64,000 bases of DNA from Actinokineospora bangkokensis (lineage in GTDB: Bacteria > Actinomycetota > Actinomycetes > Mycobacteriales > Pseudonocardiaceae): contig NZ_MKQR01000023.1 in assembly GCF_001940455.1 (NCBI RefSeq), positions 1 to 64,000 on the forward strand, in the 5' to 3' direction. Position 1 is the stretch's first letter, and every line of letters begins with the position of its first letter. The translations under genes and the position numbers were made by a program. This document shows positions 26,312 through 34,786 of the stretch, piece by piece. Under the pieces are notes generated by a model, which was not told where the DNA came from, made no database searches, and worked only from the letters and a program-made list of their open reading frames with translations.

Positions 26312-27856
26312 TTAGAGCGAAGCGCCCGGGACGGTCGTCGGGGCGACGGCCGCCTTGCGCGACTGCGCGTCGATGGCCGCGGCCCGCTTGGCGGCCTTGG
26401 CCTTCTTGTCCTTGGCCGTCTTCGGCGGGACGCCGTTGATGTCCTCGGTGCTGATGCCGTAGGAGGCCACGACCCACGCCAGCGCGTCGGCGTTGCGGTC
26501 GAGCGCCACCCGGTCGACGTTGCCCAGGGTGTCGCACGCGGAGTGGTAGCACGGGTCGTAGGCCTTGCCCGCCTGCCCGCCCCACTTCTGCGCCTGCGCG
26601 TCGGTCTTGACGCCCTCGGCGCCGGTGAACAGGCCACCGGCGGGGATGCCCTGGGCGATGAACTCGCCGTAGTCGGAGCGCCCGTCGAACGCGGTGCCCT
26701 CGGTCTGCACGCCCTGCGAGGCCAGGAAGCCGGAGAACGCCGCCTCGATCTGCGCCGAGCCGTAGGGGCCCGCCGCGCCGGACTCGCCGTCGGAGTTGTC
26801 GCCGTCGTAGACGAAGTACGCCGCGTTCGGCGAGCCGATCATGTCGAAGTTCAGGTAGAGGGCGATGTCGAGCTGCTGCTCGAACGACAGCGACCGAACG
26901 TACTCGGTGGACCCGACCAGGCCCAGCTCCTCAGCGCCCCACCAGGCGAAGCGCACCGCGTTGCCGACCTTCGGCGACGCGCCGAGCTGCAGGGCGGTCT
27001 CCAGCAGCGCGCCGCTGCCGGTGCCGTTGTCGTTGATGCCGGGGCCCTCGGGCACCGAGTCCAGGTGCGCGCCCGCCATGACCACGTTGTCCTTGCGCCC
27101 GGTCTTGGTCTGGGCGACCACGTTGCGGGCGGTCTTGTCGACGACGTGGAACCGCATGTCCACGGTGGCCACCTGGCCGCCCAGGGTGAACAGCAGGTCG
27201 CCGTCGGCCTTGCTGACGCCGCCGGTGGGCACCTTGCCCGGGTTGGTCAGGGTCACGCCGGTGAGCGGGCCGTCGACGTTGTTGGCGATCAGCACCGCGA
27301 CCGCGCCCGCGGCGGCGGCGTTGGCCGACTTGACCTCGAAGGTGCACCCGCCGCGGCGGATCACCGCGATCTTGCCGGTGACCTGCCCGGCCGCGAAGTC
27401 CGACGCCTCGCAGCCCGGGGTGGCGTCCTGCGGGATGGCCACCAGCGCCCCGGTCACCCCGCCGACCGGGGTCTGCGGCGACTCCTCCAGCGGGAAGGCG
27501 TCGACGACCCGCTGGCCGACCGTCGCGGAGTTGGCGTCGTTGACCTGCACGGGGTAGGTGAACTCCGGGGTCGCCACGTCGAACCCGGCGCCGCGCAGCT
27601 TGCCCGCCACGTAGTCCACGCTCTGCTCGTAGCCGGGCGTGCCCACCGCGCGGGTGCCGCCGTTGCGGTCCGCGATGCGCTGCAGGGCGATCAGCTGGCG
27701 GTTGATGCCGTTCGCGGTGACCTTCTTGGTGAGGTTCTTGGCGAGCGCGGGGCCGTCGGGCAGCTGGGCGGCGGTGGCGGGCACCGCCGCGAAGGCGACC
27801 CCGGCGCACGCGGCGAGCACCACGGCGCTCGTGCGGGCGGGTGTGAGTGACGACAT
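26312..27856 (-). CDS. Secreted M28-family aminopeptidase with PA domain (copy 2)
   Basis: A 514-aa paralogue of the preceding M28 gene, colinear along its length. It has a signal peptide ending VPATAAQ, a PA domain (CEASDFAAGQVTGKIAVI) and a complete di-zinc centre in AGAHLDSVPEGPGINDNGTG, AEELGLVGS, NFDMIGSPN and CYHSACD. The main differences are in the segment before the PA domain (residues about 80-130) and the Lys-rich tail, suggesting different peptide preference. ATG 27856 with GGAAGGG-like spacing upstream. Role: extracellular peptide scavenging (family knowledge). Confidence 0.94.
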   Translation of the reverse strand: MSSLTPARTSAVVLAACAGVAFAAVPATAAQLPDGPALAKNLTKKVTANGINRQLIALQRIADRNGGTRAVGTPGYEQSVDYVAGKLRGAGFDVATPEFTYPVQVNDANSATVGQRVVDAFPLEESPQTPVGGVTGALVAIPQDATPGCEASDFAAGQVTGKIAVIRRGGCTFEVKSANAAAAGAVAVLIANNVDGPLTGVTLTNPGKVPTGGVSKADGDLLFTLGGQVATVDMRFHVVDKTARNVVAQTKTGRKDNVVMAGAHLDSVPEGPGINDNGTGSGALLETALQLGASPKVGNAVRFAWWGAEELGLVGSTEYVRSLSFEQQLDIALYLNFDMIGSPNAAYFVYDGDNSDGESGAAGPYGSAQIEAAFSGFLASQGVQTEGTAFDGRSDYGEFIAQGIPAGGLFTGAEGVKTDAQAQKWGGQAGKAYDPCYHSACDTLGNVDRVALDRNADALAWVVASYGISTEDINGVPPKTAKDKKAKAAKRAAAIDAQSRKAAVAPTTVPGASL

Positions 27857-27988
27857 GGGCGGACTTCCCTTCGTGGGGGTTGAGCGTGCCGGGCCCCCGG
27901 ACCACCGGCGGGGTGACTCTCGCCCGCGGTGCGCCGCAGGTCAAGGGGTTCGCCGTGGACTGACCTGCGGCGGACCCGCATTCCCGAC

Positions 27989-27994
27989 TAACGT
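27989..27994 (+). promoter_or_regulatory. TAACGT -10 hexamer, leaderless start
   Basis: TAACGT ends 7 nt before ATG 28002; there is no purine-rich ribosome site. Confidence 0.5.
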
Positions 27995-28001
27995 CGGGTC
28001 C

Positions 28002-28961
28002 ATGCACGCCATCACGCAGCGCGAACCCGGCGGACCAGAGGTGCTGGAGTGGACCGAGGTCCCCGACCCCGAGCCGGGCCCCGGCGAGGTGCTGGTCGAG
28101 GTGACCGCCACCGCGGTGAACCGGGCGGACCTGCTGCAGCGCAAGGGCTTCTACCCGCCGCCGCCGGGCACGACGGACGTCATCGGGCTGGAGTGCTCCG
28201 GCACCGTCGCCGCGCTGGGCGAGGGCGTCACCCGCTGGCGGGTCGGTGACGAGGTGTGCGCGCTGCTCGCGGGCGGCGGGTACGCGGAGAAGGTGGTCGT
28301 GCCCGCGGGCCAGGTCGCCCCGGTGCCGTCCGGAGTGGACCTGGTCACCGCCGCCGGGCTGCCGGAGGTCGCCGCGACCGTCTGGTCCAACGTGGTGGGT
28401 GTGGCCGGGCTGGTGGCGGGGGAGACGCTGCTGGTGCACGGCGGCGCCGGGGGCATCGGCACGCACGCGATCCAGGTGGGCAAGGCGCTCGGCGCGGTGG
28501 TGGCGGTGACCGCCGGTTCGGCCGAACGGCTGGACCGGTGCCGCGAACTGGGCGCCGACATCCTGCTGAACTACAAGGAGGTCCGGTTCGAGGAGGAGGT
28601 CACCGCCGACGTCATCCTGGACAACATGGGGGCCAAGTACCTGGGCCGCAACGTCGCCGCGCTCAACCGCGGCGGCCGGGTCGTGGTGATCGGCATGCAG
28701 GGCGGGGCCACCGGTGAGCTGGACCTGGGCGTGATGCTGTCGAAGAACGCCGCCGTGCACGCGACCGGCCTGCGCCGCCGCCCGGTGCCGGAGAAGTCGG
28801 AGATCATCGCCGACCTGGTGGACAAGCTGTGGCCGCACCTGGAGTCCGGGCGGGTCAAGCCCATCACCCACGAGGTGCTGCCGATCCAGCGCGCGGGGGA
28901 CGCGCACCGGATGCTCGACGAGGGCGGGGTGTTCGGCAAGCTGGTGCTCCAGGTCCGCTGA
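28002..28961 (+). CDS. NAD(P)H:quinone oxidoreductase, MDR superfamily
   Basis: A 319-aa zinc-independent medium-chain reductase related to Qor/TP53I3. NRADLLQRKGFYPPPPG is the characteristic N-terminal block, GLECSGTVAALG follows, and HGGAGGIGTHAIQ is the NADPH-binding motif. Cys/His zinc ligands are absent. It probably reduces quinones or activated alkenes in the cytosol. A TANNNT box directly upstream predicts a leaderless mRNA. It is convergent with the aminotransferase-like gene, with 9 bp between stops. Confidence 0.93.
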   Translation: MHAITQREPGGPEVLEWTEVPDPEPGPGEVLVEVTATAVNRADLLQRKGFYPPPPGTTDVIGLECSGTVAALGEGVTRWRVGDEVCALLAGGGYAEKVVVPAGQVAPVPSGVDLVTAAGLPEVAATVWSNVVGVAGLVAGETLLVHGGAGGIGTHAIQVGKALGAVVAVTAGSAERLDRCRELGADILLNYKEVRFEEEVTADVILDNMGAKYLGRNVAALNRGGRVVVIGMQGGATGELDLGVMLSKNAAVHATGLRRRPVPEKSEIIADLVDKLWPHLESGRVKPITHEVLPIQRAGDAHRMLDEGGVFGKLVLQVR

Positions 28962-28970
28962 CCCGCGCGG

Positions 28971-30173
28971 TCAGGGCTTGAGCGCCTTGACCGCCTCGAC
29001 GAGCTGGTCGACCTCGACGGCGTTGGTGTAGTGCGCGAGCCCGACGCGCACCGCGCCGCCCACCTCCCCGACCCCCAGCGCGGCGAACACGCCGGTGGGG
29101 GTGTCGTCGGCGAACGCGCAGATGCCCAGCCGGGCCAGCTCGGCCACCGCGTCGGCGGCCCGGCGGTCGGCGGTGGTGAACGCCAGCGCGGGGATGCGCC
29201 GCATGGCGTCGCCGAGCACCATCACGTGCCGCAGCGACCGCAGCTCGGCCACCAGCCGCGACAGCAGCCCGGCCTGGTAGGACTTCGCGCTGCCCAGCGA
29301 GGTGGTGAGCCGGGCGCGGCGCGACCCGGTGGCCGCGTCGTCCAGCTCCGCGAGGTAGTCCACCGACGCGACCAGCCCGGCCAGCAGCGGGTGCGCGTGC
29401 TGGCCCAGCTCCAGCCGCTCGGGCCCCTGGGCGCGCGGGTCGAGGTTGGTGGCGGGCAGCCGGTCGAGCACCGCCGGGTCCGCGAACGCCAGCGCCGCCA
29501 CCGCGGGCCCGCCCCAGGCGCTCGCGGACACCACCAGCACGTCGGCGCCCAGCTCGGTGATGTCCAGCGGCACGAACGGCGCCGAGCTGGTCGCGTCCAC
29601 CACCACGGTGGCGCCGTGCTCGCGGGCCGCGGCGACGATCTTCGGCAGGTCCGGCCGGGTGCCCACGGCCCCGGAGGCCGCGGTGACGGCCACGACCCGG
29701 GTGCGCGGGCTGACCAGCTCGCCGTACTGCCAGGCGGGCAGCTCGCAGGTCTCGATGTCGACCTCCGCCCAGCGCACGGTGGCCCCCGCCCGCTGGGCCA
29801 CCCGCAGCCAGGGCGCGGTGTTGGCCTGGTCGTCGAGCCGGGAGAGCACCACCTCGTCCCCGATCAGCCAGCGCTCGCCCAGCGCCTCGGCCAGCCGGGC
29901 CAGCAGCACCGCCGGGTTGGGCCCGAGCACCACCCCGGCCGGGTCCCCGCCCACCAGGTCGGCCACCGCCCGCCGGGCCGCGGCCACGATCGCCTCGGCC
30001 CGCTGCGAGGCCGGGAACACCCCGCCCGGCCCGGACACCGGCGCCCGCAGCGCGGTGGACACCGCCGTCGCCACCTGCTCGGGCACCTGCATGCCCGCCG
30101 GGGAGTCGAGGTGCACCCAGCCGTCACCCAGGGCGGGGAACAGCCCGCGGACCCGAGCGACGTCGAAGGCCAT
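28971..30173 (-). CDS. Class V aminotransferase / cysteine desulfurase-like protein with degenerate PLP site
   Basis: A 400-aa protein of the SufS-like TIGR01976 type. The fold is recognisable from HLDSPAGMQVP, the DATSSAPF block and FTTADRRAADAVAELA. The internal-aldimine segment normally reads S-x-x-K-x-x-G-P; here it is SASAWGGP (216-223), with Ala219 in place of the PLP lysine. The usual Gln and His of the D-x-x-Q-x-x-x-H block are also Ser and Phe. Asp193 is kept. It is therefore unlikely to be a normal desulfurase. TACGGT lies 6 nt before the ATG on the minus strand; bpa is divergent. Confidence 0.85.
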   Translation of the reverse strand: MAFDVARVRGLFPALGDGWVHLDSPAGMQVPEQVATAVSTALRAPVSGPGGVFPASQRAEAIVAAARRAVADLVGGDPAGVVLGPNPAVLLARLAEALGERWLIGDEVVLSRLDDQANTAPWLRVAQRAGATVRWAEVDIETCELPAWQYGELVSPRTRVVAVTAASGAVGTRPDLPKIVAAAREHGATVVVDATSSAPFVPLDITELGADVLVVSASAWGGPAVAALAFADPAVLDRLPATNLDPRAQGPERLELGQHAHPLLAGLVASVDYLAELDDAATGSRRARLTTSLGSAKSYQAGLLSRLVAELRSLRHVMVLGDAMRRIPALAFTTADRRAADAVAELARLGICAFADDTPTGVFAALGVGEVGGAVRVGLAHYTNAVEVDQLVEAVKALKP

Positions 30174-30179
30174 GGCCAC

Positions 30180-30185
30180 ACCGTA
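30180..30185 (-). promoter_or_regulatory. TACGGT -10 hexamer, leaderless start
   Basis: On the minus strand TACGGT ends 6 nt before ATG 30173, with no ribosome site. Confidence 0.5.
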
Positions 30186-30242
30186 CGAGAGCCGCCGGGG
30201 ACTACCCTCGACCGGGCCAGCTTCTCGGCGAGGACGGAGCAG

Positions 30243-30800
30243 ATGAGCCAACCCACACCCGACCGCGAGGACCAGGCCCACCACGTCGTAGTCGTGGGCC
30301 CCGACGGCGCCCCGCTGGGCGCGGCCCGCATCCCCGACGGCGCCGACTCCCCCGGCGGCGGCGAGTCCGTCGGTGACATGGTCGAGCAACCCGCCAAGGT
30401 CATGCGCATCGGCACGATGATCAAGCAGCTGCTGGAGGAGGTCCGCGCGGCCCCCCTCGACGAGGCCAGCCGCGTGCGCCTGCGCGAGATCCACAAGAAG
30501 TCCATCGCGGAGCTGGAGGAGGGCCTGGCCCCGGAGCTGCGCGAGGAGCTCACCCGCCTCTCGCTGCCCTTCACCGAGGACACCACCCCCTCCGACGCCG
30601 AGCTCCGCATCGCCCAGGCCCAGCTCGTCGGCTGGCTCGAAGGCCTCTTCCACGGCATCCAGACGGCCCTGTTCGCCCAGCAGATGGCCGCCAGGGCCCA
30701 GATCGAGCAGATGCGCCGCGGCCTGCCCCCCGGCGTCGGCCCCGGCCAGGGCAAGGACGGCCCCACCACCCACCTCGGCGACTCCGGCCAGTACCTCTGA
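30243..30800 (+). CDS. bpa: Bacterial proteasome activator
   Basis: A 185-aa protein matching Bpa/PafE (Rv3780), a ring-shaped ATP-independent activator that docks on the 20S proteasome. The helical core runs from about residue 45 (MVEQPAKVMRIGTMIKQLLEE) to 165 (MAARAQIEQMRRG). The C-terminus is GQYL, the docking motif that inserts into the alpha-ring pockets. The N-terminal 40 residues look disordered. ATG 30243 follows GGAG. Its presence implies a Pup-proteasome system elsewhere in the genome. A strong terminator follows. Confidence 0.96.
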   Translation: MSQPTPDREDQAHHVVVVGPDGAPLGAARIPDGADSPGGGESVGDMVEQPAKVMRIGTMIKQLLEEVRAAPLDEASRVRLREIHKKSIAELEEGLAPELREELTRLSLPFTEDTTPSDAELRIAQAQLVGWLEGLFHGIQTALFAQQMAARAQIEQMRRGLPPGVGPGQGKDGPTTHLGDSGQYL

Positions 30801-30815
30801 CCGACGGCGCCACGC

Positions 30816-30850
30816 ACCGGGGGGCGGCTGCTCAGCAGCCGCCCCCCGGT
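30816..30850. terminator. Long GC-rich hairpin after bpa
   Basis: ACCGGGGGGCGGCTGCT and its complement almost abut, giving a stem of about 15 bp with a short loop. It is placed between the convergent bpa and esterase genes. Confidence 0.85.
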
Positions 30851-30863
30851 GTTCTCCGGGCTG

Positions 30864-32171
30864 CTAGCCCAGTGAGCAGGTGGTGGCGAGGTCGCCGGTG
30901 CCGCGGGGGATGGTGCGGGACGGGGGTGGTTGCACGCCGTCCAGCCAGGCGCCCATGGTGTCGAGGGCGTTGAGGAAGCAGGGGGCGATGGGGCGGAGCT
31001 TGTCCGGGTAGGTGTCGTACAGGGCGTCGACGTGGGTGCCCGCTTCGACGCGGTAGTAGCGGTGGAGGGGCTTGCGCTTGACCATGGCGGCGTAGGTGTC
31101 GGAGTCCTGGTCGATGGGGAGCAGGGCGTCGAGGGTGCCGTGGAGGGTGATGAGGGGTTTGCCGATGCGGCCGGTCAGGGCGATGCGGGAGACGGCGGCG
31201 TGCACGGCGCGGGGGCGGGACGCGTAGTCGTAGTCGGCGTCGCAGGTCGGGGTGCCCGAGGTGCAGAAGGGGACGCCCGCATGGAGGGGGCCGTCCCAGG
31301 TGGGGTCGAGCTCTTCGCGGTAGATGCGCTGCGTGAGGTCCCAGTACACCTTGTGGTGGTAGTCCCAGAGGAAGCGCGAGCCCTCGGGGAAGCCCGTCAC
31401 CGTGCCGGACTGGTAGCCGCGCAGGGCCGGGGGCAGGAAGGTCAGCAGGTTCGGGCCCCGGGTGGTCCAGAGGGTGCCCTCCCAGTCGACGCCACCGTCG
31501 TAGAGCCAGGGGCGGTTCTCCAGCTGCCAGCGCACCAGGTAGCCGCCGTTGGACAGGCCCGCCGCCAGGGTGCGGCGGGGGAGCGTGCCGTAGTGGTGGG
31601 CGACGGCCGCCTTGGCCGCGACGGTGAGTTGGGTGACGCGGTCGTTCCACTCGACCAGGGCATCACCCGGGCGGGTCCCGTCGGTGTAGAAGGCGAGGCC
31701 GGTGTTGCCCTTGTCCGTGGCGGCGAAGGCGTAGCCCGCGGCGAGGGCGTGGTCGGAGATGGCGCGGTCGTTGGCGTACTGGCGGCGGGTGCCGGGGGAG
31801 CCGGAGACGACCAGGCCGCCGTTCCAGCGCTCGGGCAGGCGCAGGACGAACTGGCTGTCGTGCGCCCAGCCGTTGTTGGTGTTGGTGGTCGATGAGTCCG
31901 GGAAGTAGCCGTCGACCTGCACACCCGGCACCGCGCCCGGCACCGGCAGGCCCGCCGGGGTGAGCCCGGCCCAGTCGGCGGGCACGGTGTGGCCGGAGGC
32001 GGAGGTGCCGGTCGTGGTGAGGTCGGACAGGCACGCGCTCCGCTGCTCGGCCGCTCCGGGCACCCGCACCTGCGAGCAGGTCCCGGCCGCGGCGGGTGAC
32101 CCGCCCACCAGCCCGGCCACCAGGGCCACCGCTGCGGTCAGACGCACGAACACCGCCCACCTCCACTCCAT
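30864..32171 (-). CDS. Secreted alpha/beta-hydrolase (tannase/feruloyl-esterase-like)
   Basis: A 435-aa exported esterase candidate. The signal peptide runs from MEWRWAVFVRLT to SPAAAG. AAGLSNGGYLVRWQ carries the nucleophile elbow G-x-S-x-G, HGTLDALLPIDQDSD the acid, and VEAGTHVDALYD the His. A cysteine pair (FCTSGTPTC) and N-terminal cysteines suggest disulfides. The frame is open upstream to 32261, but ATG 32171 starts the signal peptide. The substrate, perhaps aromatic or polymeric esters, is inference. Confidence 0.82.
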   Translation of the reverse strand: MEWRWAVFVRLTAAVALVAGLVGGSPAAAGTCSQVRVPGAAEQRSACLSDLTTTGTSASGHTVPADWAGLTPAGLPVPGAVPGVQVDGYFPDSSTTNTNNGWAHDSQFVLRLPERWNGGLVVSGSPGTRRQYANDRAISDHALAAGYAFAATDKGNTGLAFYTDGTRPGDALVEWNDRVTQLTVAAKAAVAHHYGTLPRRTLAAGLSNGGYLVRWQLENRPWLYDGGVDWEGTLWTTRGPNLLTFLPPALRGYQSGTVTGFPEGSRFLWDYHHKVYWDLTQRIYREELDPTWDGPLHAGVPFCTSGTPTCDADYDYASRPRAVHAAVSRIALTGRIGKPLITLHGTLDALLPIDQDSDTYAAMVKRKPLHRYYRVEAGTHVDALYDTYPDKLRPIAPCFLNALDTMGAWLDGVQPPPSRTIPRGTGDLATTCSLG

Positions 32172-32335
32172 CGGGGTAGCTCGACCGTGGCACCGGTGGA
32201 GACCCCGCGGAACCCGCCCGGACCACACAAACCGCCCGCGGACTGTGGTGTGGACCACCATGGGCCGCGCGGCGCACCCGCTCCTACCGTCGAGCGATCG
32301 GCAGTTCGACGAGAGGGAACGAGAGGGAGTCGGGG

Positions 32336-33259
32336 ATGCGATCAGCGACGATCGTGCTCGCCCTGCTGGCGGGCCTGCTCTTCGGTGCGGCGCCCGCCCG
32401 CGCGGCGGCGATCAGCGAGGTGACCGGCTTCGGGTCCAACCCCGGGGCGCTGAAGATGTACCGGTACCAGCCCGACGGGCTGGCCGCGGGCAGGCCGGTC
32501 GTGGTGGCGATGCACGGCTGCACCCAGGACGCGCGCGGCTACGGCACCGCGACCGGCTGGACCCGGCTGGCCGACCGGTGGGGCTTCACCGTCGTGCTGC
32601 CCGAGCAGCAGACGACCAACAACTACAACCGGTGCTTCAACTGGTTCCAGGCCCAGGACACCACCCGCGGCCAGGGCGAGGCGGCGTCCATCGCCCAGAT
32701 GGTCGCCCGGGCCCAGGCCGACGGCGCGGGCACCGCCTACGCCTCGGGCCTGTCCGGCGGCGGGGCCATGACCTCGGTCATGCTCGCCACCTACCCCGAG
32801 TTGTTCGCGGGCGGCGGGATCGTCGCGGGCCTGCCCTACGGCTGCGCGACCACGGTGGTCGACGCGTTCAGCTGCATGAACCCGGGCAAGAACCTCACCC
32901 CCGCGCAGTGGGCGGCCAAGGTGCCCGCGCGGTCGGGCCCGTGGCCCACCGTCGCGGTGTTCCACGGCACCGCCGACTACACCGTCAACGCGGTCAACAA
33001 GCAGGAGATCGTCGACCAGTGGACGGCCCTGCACGGCATCGCCGCCACCCCGACCAGCACCGACACCGTGGCGGGCTACCCGCACGCCGTCTACGCCAGC
33101 GGTGGCCGGGCGGTCGTCGAGACCTACACGATCACCGGCATGGGCCACGGCCAGCCCGTCGACCCGGCCACCGGCTGCGGCACCGCGACCGCCTACGTCC
33201 TCGACGTCAAGCTGTGCGCCGCCTACCGGCTCGGCCTGTCCTGGGGCCTGGGCAGCTGA
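32336..33259 (+). CDS. Secreted PHB-depolymerase-family esterase
   Basis: A 307-aa secreted hydrolase of the esterase_phb/feruloyl-esterase group. Signal peptide [20 protein letters not shown] then ARAAA. VVAMHGCTQDARGY is the oxyanion block, ASGLSGGGAMTS the nucleophile elbow, FHGTADYTV the acid and ITGMGHGQPV the catalytic His. ATG 32336 is preceded by two purine-rich copies of GAGAGGGA. It is divergent from the other esterase gene, so the two may respond to the same substrate. Confidence 0.92.
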   Translation: MRSATIVLALLAGLLFGAAPARAAAISEVTGFGSNPGALKMYRYQPDGLAAGRPVVVAMHGCTQDARGYGTATGWTRLADRWGFTVVLPEQQTTNNYNRCFNWFQAQDTTRGQGEAASIAQMVARAQADGAGTAYASGLSGGGAMTSVMLATYPELFAGGGIVAGLPYGCATTVVDAFSCMNPGKNLTPAQWAAKVPARSGPWPTVAVFHGTADYTVNAVNKQEIVDQWTALHGIAATPTSTDTVAGYPHAVYASGGRAVVETYTITGMGHGQPVDPATGCGTATAYVLDVKLCAAYRLGLSWGLGS

Positions 33260-33264
33260 CGCGT

Positions 33265-33298
33265 GAGGGGGCCCGGCCGCGCACGGCCGGGCCCCCTC
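33265..33298. terminator. 15-bp hairpin between convergent genes
   Basis: GAGGGGGCCCGGCCG pairs perfectly around a CGCA loop. It lies between the PHB-esterase and zinc-peptidase stops. Confidence 0.87.
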
Positions 33299-33309
33299 GT
33301 GGCAACCGG

Positions 33310-34230
33310 TCAGCCCAGGTTGTTGGTCTCGAAGGTGTTGCAGCTGGTGGGGTTGCCCGTCTCCAGGCCGGTGGAGAACCACTTCTCCCGCTGCGCCGAC
33401 GAGCCGTGCGAGAACTGGCTCTCGTCGACCTGGCCGCCGCCGAGGTTCTTCTGGATGTAGTCGTCGCCGATGCGGGCGGCGACGTCGAGCGCGCGGCTGA
33501 TGTCGTCCTGCGAGATCGACTTGATCAGCGGCTTGCCGCCGGGGCTCGACGGCACGGTGGTGGCGTGGTTGGCCCACACCCCGGCGTAGCAGTCGGCCTG
33601 CAGCTCCAGGCGCACCCCGTCGGAGGTCGGGCCGGTGCCCTCGCGCACCCGGCCGGAGGTGCCGAGCAGGTTCTGCACGTGGTGGCCGTACTCGTGGGCC
33701 AGCACGTAGGCCTCGGCGAAGGTGCCGCCCTGGGCGCCGAAGCGGGTCTGCAACTCCTGGAAGAACGACAGGTCGATGTACACCTCGGAGTCGGCGGGGC
33801 AGTAGAACGGGCCCACGTCGGCGGTGGCGCCGCCGCACCCGGTGCGGACGCTGCCGGTGAAGAAGTTGGTGGGCGCGAGCTGGTACTTGGTGCCCGAGCG
33901 GGCGAACTGGTCGGTCCAGTACCCCTGGATCGAGTTGATCACCGCCACCAGCGCGCAGTCGTCGCTCTTGTTGGCGTCGGCGCCGGTCCGGCACTCGGCG
34001 GACAGGTCGGTCGAGGTCACCGCCTGCCCGGACTCCAGCGACCCCAGCGAGGGCACCCCGCCCCCGCCGGTCGGCAGCCCGCCGAGCTGGGACAGCACGA
34101 AGTAGATGATGGCGCCGAGGATGCCGATGCCCCCGCCGCCGAGCGCCACCCGACCGCCGATGCCCCCGCCGGAACCGCGGGTGTCCTGCACCTGCGATGC
34201 GTCGAGCGAGACGTCGTCGTTGAACTCCAC
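33310..34230 (-). CDS. Membrane-anchored neutral zinc metallopeptidase (YpfJ family)
   Basis: A 306-aa protein of the Zn_peptidase (YpfJ/KPN_02809) family. A Gly-rich stretch leads to one membrane helix (IGILGAIIYFVLSQLGGL) and an external domain. VLAHEYGHHVQNLLG holds HExxH (179-183), and LELQADCYAGVWAN the downstream third ligand region. The DVGPFYCPADSEVYIDLSFF block is typical. GTG 34230 is the family-like start. Physiological substrate unknown. Confidence 0.93.
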   Translation of the reverse strand: MEFNDDVSLDASQVQDTRGSGGGIGGRVALGGGGIGILGAIIYFVLSQLGGLPTGGGGVPSLGSLESGQAVTSTDLSAECRTGADANKSDDCALVAVINSIQGYWTDQFARSGTKYQLAPTNFFTGSVRTGCGGATADVGPFYCPADSEVYIDLSFFQELQTRFGAQGGTFAEAYVLAHEYGHHVQNLLGTSGRVREGTGPTSDGVRLELQADCYAGVWANHATTVPSSPGGKPLIKSISQDDISRALDVAARIGDDYIQKNLGGGQVDESQFSHGSSAQREKWFSTGLETGNPTSCNTFETNNLG

Positions 34231-34734
34231 TGGCCCACCCCGTGGTCCGCAGGACACGTACGGGGGAACTCTACGGCCTGGTGGGCGGGTGGTGCCCGGT
34301 GCCGTGTCGGTGGCTGCGCACCGGGCACCACCCCCTGATCCGTAGTGGTCCGACGCCGCGCCGGGCGGCGCGGAGCCCCGCGGGCCGAGCCGGGAGAGGT
34401 CGCCGACACGGGGCTCAACAGCGTCGAGGCGCCGGAGGGGCGCCCAGGATGTCCGACGGGTTCACTGCTCGCGGCCGTGACCGCTCCGACTGGCTCGGAA
34501 CGGGCGCGGGGACGCAGTCCGCGGACCACCACTGCGGGACGATCGCTGCACCATCGCACCACCTTCCCCTTCCCGGAGACGCCCGGGGGACGGCACAACC
34601 TGTGGTCGCTGTGCTCCGCCACCGGGACTTCGCCGACACCACCATGGTCCGCCCGCGGCGCCCGGCGGGCAATTCCCCGAACCGGTGACCGTCCGCAGAG
34701 GACGATCATGCACCCGTTGCGCCCCTGGGGAAGC
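34231..34734. other. Non-coding spacer of about 500 bp
   Basis: No open frame here has recognisable protein character: competing frames on both strands are Arg/Pro-rich and lack ribosome sites. I see no tRNA, repeat or clear promoter. The stretch CGTACGGGGGAACTCTACGG near 34257 could belong to the divergent-side promoter of the zinc peptidase. A small RNA cannot be excluded. Confidence 0.5.
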
Positions 34735-34771
34735 CGAGAGCCGGCACCCCGGGTGGGGGTACCGGCTCTCG
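34735..34771 (-). terminator. Hairpin after the 5'-nucleotidase gene
   Basis: CGAGAGCCGG pairs with CCGGCTCTCG; the enclosed CACCCC...GGGTG can extend the stem. It is positioned 16 nt past the minus-strand stop. Confidence 0.78.
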
Positions 34772-34786
34772 GGTGCCGCGCGGTGC

